Assembly: GCA_963575745.1 (NCBI GenBank)
Contig: CAUYUJ010018704.1
Coordinates: forward strand, 536,804 to 600,803
Source of the DNA: Prorocentrum cordatum
Taxonomy: Eukaryota > Sar > Dinophyceae > Prorocentrales > Prorocentraceae
Length of the DNA: 64,000 bases
Reading direction: 5' to 3'
In this document: positions 20,338 to 31,675 of the stretch, piece by piece
Layout of the letters: each line of letters starts with the position of its first letter
Position numbering within the stretch: the first letter of the stretch is position 1
Notes under the pieces: generated by a model
What the model was told of the DNA's origin: nothing
Databases searched by the model: none
What the model saw: the letters and a program-made list of their open reading frames with translations, nothing else
Program-made: the position numbers and the translations under genes

Positions 20338-20595
20338 AGACCTCCGTTCGGGGTCTCTGAGGGTCTCGTCGGTTTTCGAAGGTCTCCTCGCCTTGGTGTG
20401 CCTTGCAGCAGCCGCGCTGCGTCGAGGGCATTCCAGGGGTGCCCGGATCGTCCCGATCGGCCGCGGGAGGCCCGGCCCGGAAATTTGGCGTCGTTCGGTG
20501 GTAAGTTGTGGGAGCCTGCTATACCCCGTTAGCCCCGTCTGTAGCTTCGGATACAACTCCTGGGAGGTCAAATTCTGATTCTGCGCTGGTCCGAA

Positions 20596-20700
20596 ATCCG
20601 GCTTAATCCGGCTTAATCCGGCTTAATCCTGCTTAATCCCGCTTAATTCCGCTAAATCCTCTTAAACCCTCTTAATCCGGCTTCATCCCGCTTAATCCGA
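20596..20700 (+). repeat. Decamer minisatellite, unit CGGCTTAATC
   Basis: About ten units of CGGCTTAATC and variants (CCGCTTAATC, CCTCTTAATC). Confidence 0.8.
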
Positions 20701-20786
20701 GGCCCACTCCGGCGTAATTGCTCCCAAATTGGGCTTCATCCTCCTTAATCTTTCCGACGAAAACCTCCCAGTAGTTGCCTCCTAGT

Positions 20787-20915
20787 GTAGCGTCGATTCG
20801 CATCGACCAGCGTCTGGGGGTCGATCAAACACCGCCGATGTAGCGTCGGCTAGCGTCGATGAGCGTCGACTTAGAGTCGAGCCGCGTCGACTAGCGTTGC
20901 CTCGCGTCGATCCGC
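20787..20915 (+). repeat. AGCGTCGA-type minisatellite
   Basis: Short units of the form TAGCGTCGATG recur with irregular spacing of about 10-20 bp. Confidence 0.6.
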
Positions 20916-21289
20916 AGGGGCCGACAAGATGGTACGGGAGGCTCCGATGGCACGGGAGGCTCCCATGAGTTGCCACCGAGTCATCATCGCGTCAAGGAGA
21001 GATCACGACGGACGCCTTCTTGCAGATGTGTCGGCCTCCTGGGGCCCCCTGCCGTGACCTGGGGGCCGTCAAGAAAAGGCTCGGCCTGGATTGCGTATCG
21101 GCCCACCAGAGAATGCTGTAAGAACCGCTTTGTGGTCTGCACGGAAGTGGTCTTAGAACACTTCTGGCCGAAACTGCCTCGTTCTCAACCATCCTGTGGT
21201 GTTGGGTCCTCGTTTTGAGGAGACGGTCCCCGCGTTCCTCCTCTCCTCCCCCTCCACCCCCTCCTCCCTCCTCCCCCTCCTTGCATATG

Positions 21290-21510
21290 CCCTCCGCATA
21301 TTTCTGTCTCGTCACGCTCCTCACACGTTTCGTGACCACACAGGACGCTCCACCGAAGGCCCCAGTGCTACCGTCCGCAGGCGTCCCCCGCACCCACGTC
21401 GGCACACGCTCCTCGCACGCTTCGCGGCTCCATATAGGGAGCCCGAGCGAAGGCCCCAATGCCAGCGTTGTCGCATGCGGCCACCGCACCCCTTTTGGCA
21501 CACCCCTCAC
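21290..21510 (+). repeat. 90-bp satellite, left part (about 2 units)
   Basis: Units around TCACACGTTTCGTGACCACA (21321) and GCACGCTTCGCGGCTCC (21415) match the array at 28070-29560. The array stops exactly at GGCACACCCCTCAC (21497-21510), where LINE A begins. Confidence 0.75.
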
Positions 21511-21831
21511 CTTTTTTACTGGCGTGCAGGAGCCCCGTGGCAAGGCGGGGACAGAGAGAAGGGGAGGAGGGGCGGGAGGCAGAGGGGGAACCACAGCGGC
21601 CGCGCCGCCGCCTTCGGGGCGGCCCCGGCGCGCGCCCACCTAATTAGCCAGGGGCGCCCGGCCGCTCTTGCAGACGAGCCCGCAGGGCCGCGCGCCACTC
21701 GGCGTCGCGGCCGCCAGCGGGCTCCGCAGGCAGCAGGAGCAGCATGGCGGCCCGCGGCGGCAACGCCGGAGCCCAGCCGCCGCAGGGCCGGCTCGCGAGC
21801 CGCCGCCAGCACGGCGCCCAGCACCCGCATT

Positions 21832-24800
21832 TCACGCAAGCGACCCACGCCGGGCCTTGCACCGCCGCATGCGGTTGCCAGGCGTCGCCTTCAAACAACG
21901 CCCTCGCCGCGGCCGCCTGCCCAGGGCGGGGGTGCTCGGGGGGCGCGGCAACCGCTGGCGGCCCATGCCGCGCCCGAGCCCTCGGCGCTGCGGCGGCGGC
22001 GACTGCTGCCGCATCCCCCTCTCGCGGCGCCCATCAGCGGTGGTGGGCGCCGCCCTGCGGCGCCGGACTCTGGGCCCAGCTGGGCCGGCGCGGCCGTGGT
22101 TGGCCTTCAGGGCTGCCAGCTCCACGGCGGCCGCCGCGCGCTGGACCGCCGCGAGCGCCTCCAACTGCCGCGTGCGCTGCTGGAGGAACGCCAGCGGTGG
22201 GAGCCGGGCCTTTGCACCAGCGCCAGCCAAAGTGTTCGCCGCGTCGTTCCCAGCCCAGTCCTCCGCCGAGATGCCCCGATCGGCAGCCTCCGCCTGGGTT
22301 AAATGAGCTTTCGCCCAGCGAGCCCGCAGCATCCCGGAGCGGCAGAGCGGCGCGATCGCCTCCTGCAAATCAGCATGATGCCAATTCATCGGGTTCGCGC
22401 CGCCGCGCAGCGCGACCACCCCACGCGCGACGAATCGCGAGTCGGTGACGACGTCCACTGGCGCCCCCGCCAGGCTGCACGCGTGCGTGACAGCCCAAAG
22501 CTCCGCGCGCTGCGCCGTCTGGCGGCCGTCCACAGGGCCGTGGCTGTCGAGGCGCCCGACGGGGAGGCCTTCGAGGCGCGCGCCCCAGCCCGCTCGAGCG
22601 AGCAGCGGGTCGGCTGGGCGCAGGCAAGAACCGTCAGTCCAAGCGCGGACCCTCCCCTGCGGCAGTTCTGGCGTGGCGGGGTCTGGCAGCGGCGCAGCTG
22701 GAGCGCCTGCTGGGCGTCGCCCGCCATGGCCTCCAGGTGGGTGTCCAGAGGCAGCACCGCGGCGCGCGCGACCTTGGTTGGCAGGCAGGCGCGGGCGGCC
22801 GCCAGGGTGAAGCCGCTGCGCGCCAACGCCGCGGCGCGGGTGGTCTCCCACCGCGGGCAGAGCCACAGTCGGTGCTCGAGGTCCTCCACCGCGGCGCCGC
22901 AATGAGGGCGCGCTGGCGGGCGCCCCCATTTTGCCGCCACGGACTCCGTGATCACATTGCCGGGGATCACCGTCCGTAGCGCGCCGGCGGCGTCAGGTGC
23001 CAGCTTGCCGGACTCCAGGAGCTGGCGCGTCGCCCAGCGATCGATCCCCCCCGCCAGACTTTGGAAATCGGCCCAGCGCCGCGCGACCTCGCGGGCCTCT
23101 CGCGCCCCCAAGCTTCCAACAACACCGCGCGCGTATCGGGATGGGCGCGGGCTGCTGGACGCCAGCCGTCTGGGGCGGCGGGGGTGCCCATCCAGGCTTC
23201 GACATCCGCGCCCAGGAGCAGCTCAGCCATGCTGCGGATCGCGGCGGCGATCGGGCCGAAGCGCCGGCCGTGCCCGGCAGCCAAGGCGCCCCCGCGGCCT
23301 CCCTCCAGAGATCGCCAGGGAACCGCCGGCGTCGGAGGGCCTTGGCAGCCTGCCACAGCGGCGCGAGCACTGTCACCGCCAGCGGGTCTAGGCGCCAGCT
23401 CGGCGCCAGGACGCCGAAAACGATCGCCGCCGAGGCGCGCAGACCGCCGCGGCAGACCTTCGCCGCGGCACGCAGGCCGGCCAACACGCGAACCGGAGGT
23501 CGCCCACAAGCTGCGCTGCACGTGCCCGCCGCCGCGCCAGCTGCAGCGCCAAGCAGGCAGCGGCTGCTGAAGCGGAGCGGCAAGCGGCCGAGTCGGGCGA
23601 AACGCGCGGGCGCCCCATGCACCCGCGCCGCCGCGACCGCGCAGCGCCTTGCCCGGCCAGCTGTGGCGGCGACGCCCAGGTCCCGAAATTCAGGGCTAGC
23701 CTGGGTGTCCGGGACCTGCTCCGCGAGCCAACGCCGCAAGTCCTTGCTGCTCGCGAACTGCCGGCTCTTGTCGCTGCCTCGAGCGAGGTAGTGAGGCGCA
23801 GCGCGTCTCGCACCGCCTCGGCGGCGCCCGCGTTGTCCTCTGCCGCCGTCCGCGCCCAAAGCATGAAGTCATCCACATAGACGCGCCGGCGCAGCCGGTC
23901 GTCCAGCTGGCCATGTGGCCTTCATCCATGGCCAGGTCAACGCCGCCAGGAAGAACACTGCTAACGGGCAGCCTGGAAGGAGGCCCCGGGAAGGCCGCCA
24001 CGGTTCGCCGATGGTCTTGCCCACCCGAACACGCCTGCGGGCTGCGTAGGCAGCCATCGCTGGATTCGACACTCGGTCCGGGGCCCCAGCGCGCGCAGGG
24101 GGCGTCGGGAGGGTCCGGAGGTCGACCTGTATATAAGCCTTGCGCCAATCCAGCGCCGCGCCGACGACCTCTTCCGACAAGGCGTCGGCCGCCTCCAATT
24201 CTAGGGCCAGCTCCCACGCGAGGTCTTCCGCGCCTTGCCGCCACTCTGCGCCCTTCCAGCTGCGCCCCCACTGGGCGAAGCGAGCGCGGCCCGCCGCCCA
24301 CAGACGGTGCAGAGCCGGGAGCGGCCAGATAGGCCGACGCTCCAAAGGACCGTCTCCGCCACCAGGCTTCGGCAGCAGGGGCCCTTCTGGCTCCTCGAGC
24401 TCCAGCGGCCGCGCCCCTTGCGACTCCACTTCGTCGAAGAGTTGGGCAGCCCACTCGTGCAGCTCTGCCGGCAGCAGCCGGAGCTCGCTCACGAGCCACG
24501 CGTCTAGGCCCGGCGTTTTGCGCTTCGGCATCGCCTTCAGCAGAGCGCCTACCAAGTCCGTAGTCCATGCCGGCACGTCGGGGAATGGCGGCAGCCCGTC
24601 CAGCTCACGCTGCCAGGCGTCTGGGACAGGGGCCGCCGCTGGCTTTTGCCACAGCGCGCGCCAGGGTCCCTCGAAGTATCGGAGCCGCGTTGCTGGGCCA
24701 CCCTGCAGCGCCAGCAACCACTGCCGGCGACCAACCGCCAGCTCGGGCGCAGCCGCGGCCGCCGCAGCAGCCGCCGGCGGCGCGGGCACCAGCTCGGCTT

Positions 24801-26166
24801 CCACGGTTCCCCCGCCGCGGATCCAGCGGTAGAGCCGACCCTGGCAATTGGCCAGCGAGTCTTGCACCCACCTGTGCCGCTCCTCCTGGCGCCGCTGCCG
24901 CCCGGCAGCCTGCGCGCCCTTCCACTCGCCCTCGGCGCGTCGCAAGAGTGCGATGGGGTTCTCTGAGGTCACCGTCAGGCGGGCGAACGCGGATGCCCAG
25001 CCAGCGTTCCCAGCATCAGAGGCACGCAATGCCTGCAGCGTGCCATATGCTGCCTGGCGCGCGGCAGCGGTACCATAGCGCTGCGCGTGCCAGAGGCTTC
25101 GCAGACGCCGCAGCCGTAGCAGCGACTCGTTAGCAGCATGGGCAGCCTCGCCGCCTGCGCCTCGCGCACCAGGCCGCTCTGCCTTCATAGAGGCGGCGGC
25201 GTGCAGCTGCTCAGCCACGGTCGTCCTGCCAAGCTGGGCTGGCAGCCACGTGCGCATCGCAAGGTGTAGTGTTTGCCGCGCGGCCTCGAGGTCGTGCTGC
25301 CGCAGCGCGCTCTGAGAAGGCCCCTCGCAGCTGGCCTGGATTGCCGCCATGGCGCCCCGCGCAGCCCCCAGCGCCCAGCCGTCCGCAGCAGGCCCATCCA
25401 GCCGGGGCACGGCTTCGCGGATCAAAGCCATCTCAGGGGCTCCCATGCGCAGGGTCACCACCAGGGCCGCATGGGTGGCGAGCCCCAGGTCCCAACGAAG
25501 GCCGACGGCGCGCGCGAGCCCGAGGGCCGCTGGGCTCGCCAACACATGATCAATCCGCGATGGCTCTCCCTGCGACGGTAGGCACGCCGGCCCGGCTGCG
25601 GCGAGCAAGTCGCGCCACCCTGCCATCGCCAGCAGCCCGTCCAGGCCCGAGTCGGCAAGCTTGCAATTCAAGTCGCCGACGAGAAATGCTGGGACATCCC
25701 CCAGCCCCCGCGGCCATCCCACGCCCTCCAGGATGAGGTCGGCATTCTGCGCGACATCCGCTGGGCCTCCAGCGTAGCCGTAGCAGTTCATGGAGTGAGC
25801 CGCGCGGCCTCCGCCCACCGCGCGCTGCGGGCGGCCGGGGTGCCGCCCCGAGAGCCCTGGGGGCGGGCGCGCGCGAGCCTGGGCGCGCCTCAGCCGGTGA
25901 GCTGCCGCCAACAGGTGCCCCCCCGCGCCGAGCGGCCCAGGATGCAGCTGCAGGCCTCGCGCCCTGGCAATGGCCGCCGCCGAGGCCGCCTCTGCCTCGG
26001 GGATCCGGGCCTCCTGCAGGCACAACGCGTCGGCGCCAGCTGCGAGCAAGCCCCGCCAACTCGCACTCCAGCGCGCGACGTTGGCGACGAGCACTGTGAC
26101 CTCGCGCGGCGCGGCTGCGAGGGCGGGCCCCGGGCGCGAGGTCTGCGGGCGCCTCGCCGCGGCCAT
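21832..26166 (-). pseudogene. LINE A ORF2: APE endonuclease, reverse transcriptase, zinc finger, RNase H (frameshifted)
   Basis: Counting from 26166, an APE-like endonuclease is recognisable by VANVARWSA (N29), LQEAR (E52), GDLN (165-167), RIDHVL (D206) and LATHAA (H232). RT motifs follow in the same frame: KRKTPGLDAWL, LDWRKAYIQVDL (motif A) and GLLPGCPLAVFF. The frame then breaks near 23910-23930; the next frame carries YVDD (motif C, about 23873-23884). More breaks follow near 23780, 23300, 23090 and 22700. A short Cys/His segment PHCGAAVEDLEHRLWLCP lies near 22855-22905. RNase H keeps its residues: WTDGS (D at about 22635), AELWAV, TDSR and GNDAAN. Homologous active elements copy RNA into a nicked target site. 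Confidence 0.85.
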
Positions 26167-26203
26167 CCGCTCCAGCGCGCCTCCGGCGCGAGCCGCCCGT
26201 CAC

Positions 26204-26255
26204 TGTGACACAGCGCACGACGAGTGCGCTGTGACACAGCGCACGACGAGTGCAA
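26204..26255 (+). repeat. 26-bp tandem duplication inside LINE A
   Basis: TGTGACACAGCGCACGACGA plus GTGCGC occurs twice in a row (26204-26229 and 26230-26255). It lies between ORF1 and ORF2 of LINE A. Confidence 0.8.
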
Positions 26256-26299
26256 GACGCGGCAGTTTCCCAAGCTGCGCCGGGCCGCGGCGCCGACGG

Positions 26300-28060
26300 C
26301 CAAGGATTTCGGGAAACCTTGGCCAGGGCAGGGCATCTCCAGATACCCTCACCACAGCCGCCGGCGCGAGCCGCCTGGCGATGCCACCCAGCGCGGCCAG
26401 GGTGGGCCGCCTGGTCCGGGCGCCTGCCTCGACAGCTGCTGCGGGCCGCCCGCCCTCGGCAGGCGGGAGCCGCGTGCCGCCTCTCGCGAACCGCCGCCCT
26501 GCACGGCGCTCCGAGGGCAGCCTCGCCATCGCCCGCCGCCTGGTCGGGGCGCCCGCCTCGGCAGCTGGCGCGACGGGCCCGCCGCGAGGAAGCGCGAGCC
26601 GCGAGCCGCCCATCCGGCGCAGCCCCCCGCGCCCCGCTCGGCGCTCGGGGAGCGGCCCCGTCTGCTCGGGGACGGCGGGGTGGAGCAGGCGCGCGGGCGG
26701 CCCAGGCGCTGCCTGACCGTGGCCTGGCGCCTGGCTTCGGCGGCGTGGTGCGCGGAGGCCACATCCCGCCGCGATCTGGGCTCGGACCCGCGCTCCTCGG
26801 CGCCGCTGGGCCCGCCGCCAGGCGCCGCGGCGCCCAGCGCGGCGACGGCCGTGGGGCCGAGGCCCTCCGGCAGCGCCAGCGCAGCAGCGCCGGCAGGAGA
26901 GCCGGAACCGCCGTCGGCGGCGGCGGCGGGCACTGAGGCGATGGGACTGCCCGCTGCCACCACCGCCCCTCCTGCAGGGGCCGCCCCACCGCCGCCTCCC
27001 GGTGCCTGCGCGAGCGCTCCGTGGAGTTGCTGCAGCAGGCCGGCCACGACGGCCTGCGCCCCAACGTCCGCTGCCCGGCGGCCTCCTCGGCAGCCGCGCG
27101 CTCCGCTTCTTCCTGCCTGGCCGCGGCCACCTGCGCCGCCCGCGCGGCTGCCTCCCGAGCGTCGGCGGCGGCCTGCCGCGCCTGCATGGCCGCCTCGGCA
27201 CGGTGCCGCAACGCATCCGTTGCCGACTGCAGCCGGCGCTCGAGAGGCCGGGCCGCGCGCTCCGCCTCCACCAGCGCCGCGTCCTCCGCCTCCCACTGCG
27301 CCACCTGAGCGGCAAGATCCGGGAAGCCCCGGTTGGCCGCCAGGCGGGCGCGCACGGCTGCAAGGCGCTCCCCAGCCGCCGGCCCGGCCACCGCGGCATC
27401 GGCGGCCTCCGCAGCCGCCGCCGGGCTCCCCGCAGCCGCAGGCGCAGCCTCCGTGGTTGGACGAGGAGCGCCCGGCCCGGCTGCGCCACCCGCGCGGGCG
27501 GCGCGTCTGCCGAGCGGGGCGCGCGGCGGCCGCAACCCCGGCAGGCCGCGCGGCATGCCCAGTTGCATCGGCCACCCCGCATGGGCAGCCCCACATCGGC
27601 TGGCGGGGGCCCTCCAGCCGCTCGGTAGGGCCACCATCCCGAGCCCCAGTTCCACCTCGTGGCAGCTGACGCTGCTGTTCTTGCGGGTTTTGCTGACGCC
27701 GCTGCCGCCTGCCAGATCACCCCCAGCAGCCGCCCCCGTCGCTCCCGCGCCGAGCAGCGTCCGCAGCGCCGCAGCAAGCATCTCTGGGTCGGAGCGGCAT
27801 GCCCCCCCGCCAGGAGCCTGCTGCCCGCGCTCGCGGCGGGGGGGCATCTGGCGGCTGTGGTGTAGCTGAAGAAGGCCAGCCGCTCGGCCCAGCCGCAACA
27901 GCACGCGCGCCTGCCCGCGCGCCCGCCGCTGCCGCCGGTGCCTCGCAGGGCTGCCAGCGCGTGGTTCGTGGGCCGCCGTCGCGGCCTTGCCTGGACCCAG
28001 CCCCAGCCCCCTATTGCAGCGGGCGCGCCCCCGCGCGCGCGCGCTGACTGAGAGGACCTG
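26300..28060 (-). pseudogene. LINE A ORF1-like region (frameshifted, coiled coil)
   Basis: In one - frame a region reads SDPEMLAAALRTLLGAGATG, and further on a likely coiled coil rich in Ala/Glu/Arg (RRLQSATDALRHRAEAAMQA, then EAAARAAQVAAARQEEAERA). The frame breaks near 27060 and continues as a Pro/Ser/Arg-rich tail to about 26350. In another frame near 27550, a Cys-spaced CNWACRAACRGCGR suggests a small zinc finger of RanBP2 type. In related elements ORF1 is an RNA-binding chaperone; that role is inferred. Confidence 0.55.
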
Positions 28061-28069
28061 AGCCGAACC

Positions 28070-29560
28070 TGGCACACCGTTCACACATTTCGTGGCCCCG
28101 CAGGGAGCCCCACCGAAGGCCCCCTTGCCAGCGTTCGAATGCGGCCACCGCGCCCAATTTCGCACACCCTCACACGTTTCGTGGCCCCACAGGGAGCCCC
28201 ACCGAAGGCCCCCTTGCCAGCGTTCGCATGCGGACACCGCACCCTTTTTGGAACACCCCTCACACGTTTCGTGGCCCCGCAAGGAGCTCCACCGAAGGCC
28301 CAAATGCCAGCGTGTGCACGCGGCCACCGCACCCCTTTTGGCACACTCCTTATACGTTTCGTTGCCCCACAGGGAACCCCACCGAAGGCCCAAATGCAAG
28401 CGTTCGCATGCGGCCACCGCGCCCATTTGGGAACACACCCCACACACACGTTTCGTGGCACCACAGGAAGCCCCATCGAAGGCCCAAATGCCAGCGTTCG
28501 CATGCGGCCACCGTGCCCTGTCGTGAACACCCCTCACACGTTTCGTGGCCCCGTAGGGAGCCTCACCGAAGGTCCAAATGCCAGCGTGCGCATGCGGCCA
28601 CCGCGCCCATTGCGGCGCAACCCCCACACGTTCCGTGGATCCGTAGGGAGCCCCGCCGACGCCAAATGCCAGCGCGCGCATGCGGCCGCCGCACCCATTT
28701 TGGCACACCCCTTACACGTTTCGTGGCTCCATATGGAGCCCATCAAATGCCCAGATGCCAGCGTTCGCATGCGGCCACCACACCTTTTTGGGCACACCCC
28801 TCACACGTTTCGTGGCCCCACGGGGAGCCCCACCGAAACCCCACTGCCAGCGTGCGCATGCGGCCACCACACCCACTGTGGCACACCCCTCACACGTTTC
28901 GGGGCTTCACAGGAAACCCCACCGAAGGCCCCCTTGCCAGCGTTCGAACGCGGCCACCGCATTCATTTTGGCACACCCCACACACACGTTTCGTGGCACC
29001 ACAGGAAGCCCCATCGAAGGCCCAAATGCCAGCGTTCGCATGCGGCCACCGTGCCCTGTCGTGAACACCCCTCACACGTTTCGTGGCCCCGTAGGGAGCC
29101 CCACCGAAGGCCCCCTTGCCAGCGTTCGAACGCGGCCACCGCATTCATTTTGGCACACCCCTCACACGTTTCGTGGCTCCACAGGAAACCCCACCGAAGG
29201 CCCCCTTGCCAGCGTTCGCATGCGGACACCGCACCCATTTTGGCACACCCCTCACGCGTTTCGTGGCCCCACAGGGAGCCCTACCGAAGGCCCAAATGCC
29301 AGCGTGCGCATGCGGACACCGCACCCATCTTGGCACACCCCTCACACGTTTCGTGGCTCCATAGGGAGCCCCACCGAAGGCTCAAATGCCACCGTTCGCA
29401 TGTGGCCACCGCACCCCTTTGGGCACACCCCGTTCACGTTTCGTGGCCCCACAGGGAACCCCACCGAAGGCCCAAATGCCAGTGTTCGCATGCGGCCACC
29501 GCGCCCATTGTGGCACACCCCTCACACGTTTGGTAGCCCCATAGGGAGCTCCTCCGAATG
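28070..29560 (+). repeat. 90-bp satellite, right part (about 17 units)
   Basis: TTTCGTGG recurs at 28089, 28177, 28267, 28357 (TTTCGTTG), 28451, 28541 and so on to 29529, mostly 88-92 bp apart. A unit contains CACCGAAGGCCCAAATGCCA, GCGTTCGCATGCGGCCACCG and TTTTGGCACACCCCTCACAC. A 4-bp CACA insertion occurs in two units (near 28445 and 28983). The segment 28900-29130 resembles 28441-28600, so there may be a higher-order duplication. Because 90 is 30 codons, long open frames on both strands arise; I see no evidence that they are genes. Confidence 0.92.
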
Positions 29561-29780
29561 CGGTGCACACAACGACGGTGTTCACAACTGCGTATGGTTG
29601 GGTTCTTCAGGTTACTTTTGACACATCGGGTTCCTGCTCTAAGTACATTGTTCCCGGAAAGGGCGGGGGCCCAGGGTTCTCTTTTAGTTGGTAAACCTAA
29701 TCCCCCGGTGCCAACTTGAAGGAGGCCGGCGGATTTTTTCCCTGATAAATATCGAGGTCGAAGGAGGCCGGCGGATTAAA
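29561..29780. other. No gene recognised
   Basis: A transition from satellite to the motif cluster. AGGAGGCCGGCGGATT occurs twice, near 29721 and 29762. Confidence 0.35.
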
Positions 29781-29784
29781 ATTT

Positions 29785-30054
29785 GAGGATGTCTCGAGCG
29801 AAACGCTTGTTTTTGAAATCCCGATCGATAAATCACAGGGTGCGGGCCACTTTTTCGTGTGTTGAGGATGTCTCGAGCGAAACGCTTGCTCCGCAGAGTT
29901 TGCCGAGGATGTCTCGAGCGAAACGCTTGTTTTGCAGAGCCGACCGCGACGCGGAAAAGCGCCCCGCGCGAAGGAATTTCGATGATGTCTCGACTAATTC
30001 CTTTGTTTTTGTACGATTTCCTGGAATTTTGGCAGGATGTCTCGAGCGAAATGC
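29785..30054 (+). repeat. Interspersed 22-bp motif (GAGGATGTCTCGAGCGAAAC), four copies
   Basis: Copies start at 29785, 29864, 29905 and 30033 (variant CAGGATGTCTCGAGCGAAAT). Spacers differ in length and sequence. Single copies also occur at 6429 and, inverted, near 40796. Confidence 0.75.
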
Positions 30055-30432
30055 ACGACCCCACCCTAGCACGACCATACCCCAGCACGACCACACCCCA
30101 GCACGACCAGACCCCAGCACGACCCCACCCCAGCACGACCCACCCCAGCACGACCACACCCCAGCACGACCCGCACGACCCAGCACGACCCTACCCCAGC
30201 AAGACCACACCCCAGCACGACCACACCCCAGCACGACCTCACCACAGCACGACCACACCCCAGACCACGACCACGCCCCAGCACGACCACGCCCCAGCAC
30301 GACCACGCCCCAGCACGACCACGCACCCACTCACCCACACCCCAGCACGACCACACCCCACGACCACACCCCAGCACGACCACACCCCAGACCACGCACG
30401 ACCACACCCCAGCACGACCACACCCAGTCGCA
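30052..30432 (+). repeat. 16-bp minisatellite, unit CCCCAGCACGACCACA
   Basis: More than 20 units with occasional CC or GA variants. Confidence 0.9.
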
Positions 30433-30435
30433 CCC

Positions 30436-30610
30436 CCGTGGAATGTTTCGTGGCGTGTCTGGTTGAGTGGTTGCCTGTTCGTGGGGTGTCTCGTGGAATG
30501 TTTCACGGGGTGTCTCGTGGAATGTTTCGTGAGGTGTCTCGTGGAATGTTTCGTGAGGTGTCTCGTGGGATGTTTCGCGGGGTGTCTCGTGGGATGTTTC
30601 GTGAGATGTC
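30436..30610 (+). repeat. 24-bp minisatellite, unit GTGTCTCGTGGAATGTTTCG + TGAG
   Basis: About six units; the period equals eight codons, which explains open frames here. Confidence 0.88.
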
Positions 30611-30764
30611 GCCCAGTTGGGTATCGTGAAAACGTGACCATGCTGCACATGTCTTTATCCCTTTCCGGGTTCGTGGGTCCATCATGTTTTTGATTAGAAA
30701 ATCTGTGGGTTTCGTGTTAGGCCTAAACAGGAATGCCGGGACGGTTGGTCCCTACTCAACTTTT

Positions 30765-30862
30765 GGATCCTTTGCCGTGGCCCGGCGGGCGTCAAGAAGC
30801 GACTCTGGAGGAAGAGACGGGCCACTGGAGGGGGTCCAGACCTCTGGGGTCTCTTACGTTGC
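30765..30862 (+). mobile_element. Degenerate family A fragment
   Basis: GGCGTCAAGAAGCGACTCTGG and GGGGGTCCAGACCTCTGGGG resemble the middle of family A; the hairpin end is missing. It is followed at 30905-31020 by a TCGACGCGGAT-type minisatellite. Confidence 0.45.
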
Positions 30863-31019
30863 ATTTTCGGGGGACCTCGCCTGTCCCAAAATTTGTATCT
30901 TTCCTTGGGCCCGACGCGGGCTCCATGCGGACTCGACGCGGATTTGGCGTGGGTTCGACGCGGAGTCGACACGGATCCGACGAGTTCGACGTGGATTTGG
31001 CACGGATTCGACGCGGGTA

Positions 31020-31670
31020 GGGCCGCGACGTGACAGACAAGGTGCCCCGAGGATGCAACAGAAGGTCTCGTTCCGCCTCGGGCCCTCGTGGACGCCCTCG
31101 CTCGCAGGCGATGTTTATCCCCCAAACCCCCGACGTTTCGACGAAACATGAAGCCGCTCACACAAGGAGGGCAACGCTGGGATACAGTGGAGAACCCATG
31201 CCAAGAAACACCCTGCTTGCCTCCAGGGTGCCCTGGGTTTCTTGGGTTTCGATGGTTTTGCTATGGATAGCGTTACGTTCCCACACCAAAAATCAATGGA
31301 CGTCCTGGGGTCTCAGGGTTGGGTTTCTTGTGGAAGGTTTCTCGTGCTCGGGCCCCTCCTGTACACCCCAGGGGGGCTGTTCAGACGCACCCCTATCGAG
31401 CATGGACGCCCCCCCTATCGTAAATCCCAGGACGGGGCCCCAAACTGCTGGTCCATCCGAAGAGCCCACGGAGCCTGGGACGGGCGTCGACGCACCCCCT
31501 GTTATATCCTCGGGCCTACCCGGGCCAGAGCAGCCGGCCTGAAGGTGAGGCCGAGAGTTCCCCAGAAGGTCGGGAACTTTAGCTCAGCGTGTCGCTCCGC
31601 CGGTCCTGGCCCACCTCCTCCTGCTCCTCCTCCGCGCAGAAGAAGCCCGCCAGCTGACTCGGGGGTGAGT
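31020..31670. other. No gene recognised
   Basis: Mixed sequence with short direct repeats (CCCTGGGTTTCTTGGGTTTC at 31231-31250). Nothing like a coherent protein. Confidence 0.35.
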
Positions 31671-31675
31671 TGGAG

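Larger units (their letters stand above)
21511..28069 (-). mobile_element. LINE A: non-LTR retrotransposon, full length but frameshifted
   Basis: The element lies on the - strand between two parts of the same 90-bp satellite. Its 3' end (21511) reads CCAGTAAAAAAG on the - strand, a short A tail. The satellite sequence GGCACACCCCTCAC at the left junction resumes as GGCACACCGTTCAC at the right (about 28070), consistent with a target-site duplication of about 14 bp. Gene order in its own direction is ORF1-like, endonuclease, RT, zinc finger, RNase H. At least five frame changes show it is inactive. Confidence 0.85.

Noticed and set aside
25550-28708. 1052-codon open frame on the - strand
   Set aside because: It runs from the 90-bp satellite through LINE A ORF1 and into ORF2 in the wrong frame. 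The length is due to GC-rich composition and the satellite period.
28139-29536. 465-codon + strand open frame
   Set aside because: It is made only of 90-bp satellite units (30 codons each); no non-repeat domain.
29785-30054. Possible CRISPR array from the 22-bp motif
   Set aside because: Spacing is irregular (79, 41, 128 bp), there are no cas genes, and single copies occur elsewhere; the host is eukaryotic.
30052-30432. Possible CRISPR-like array
   Set aside because: The 16-bp units are directly adjacent without unique spacers; it is a minisatellite.
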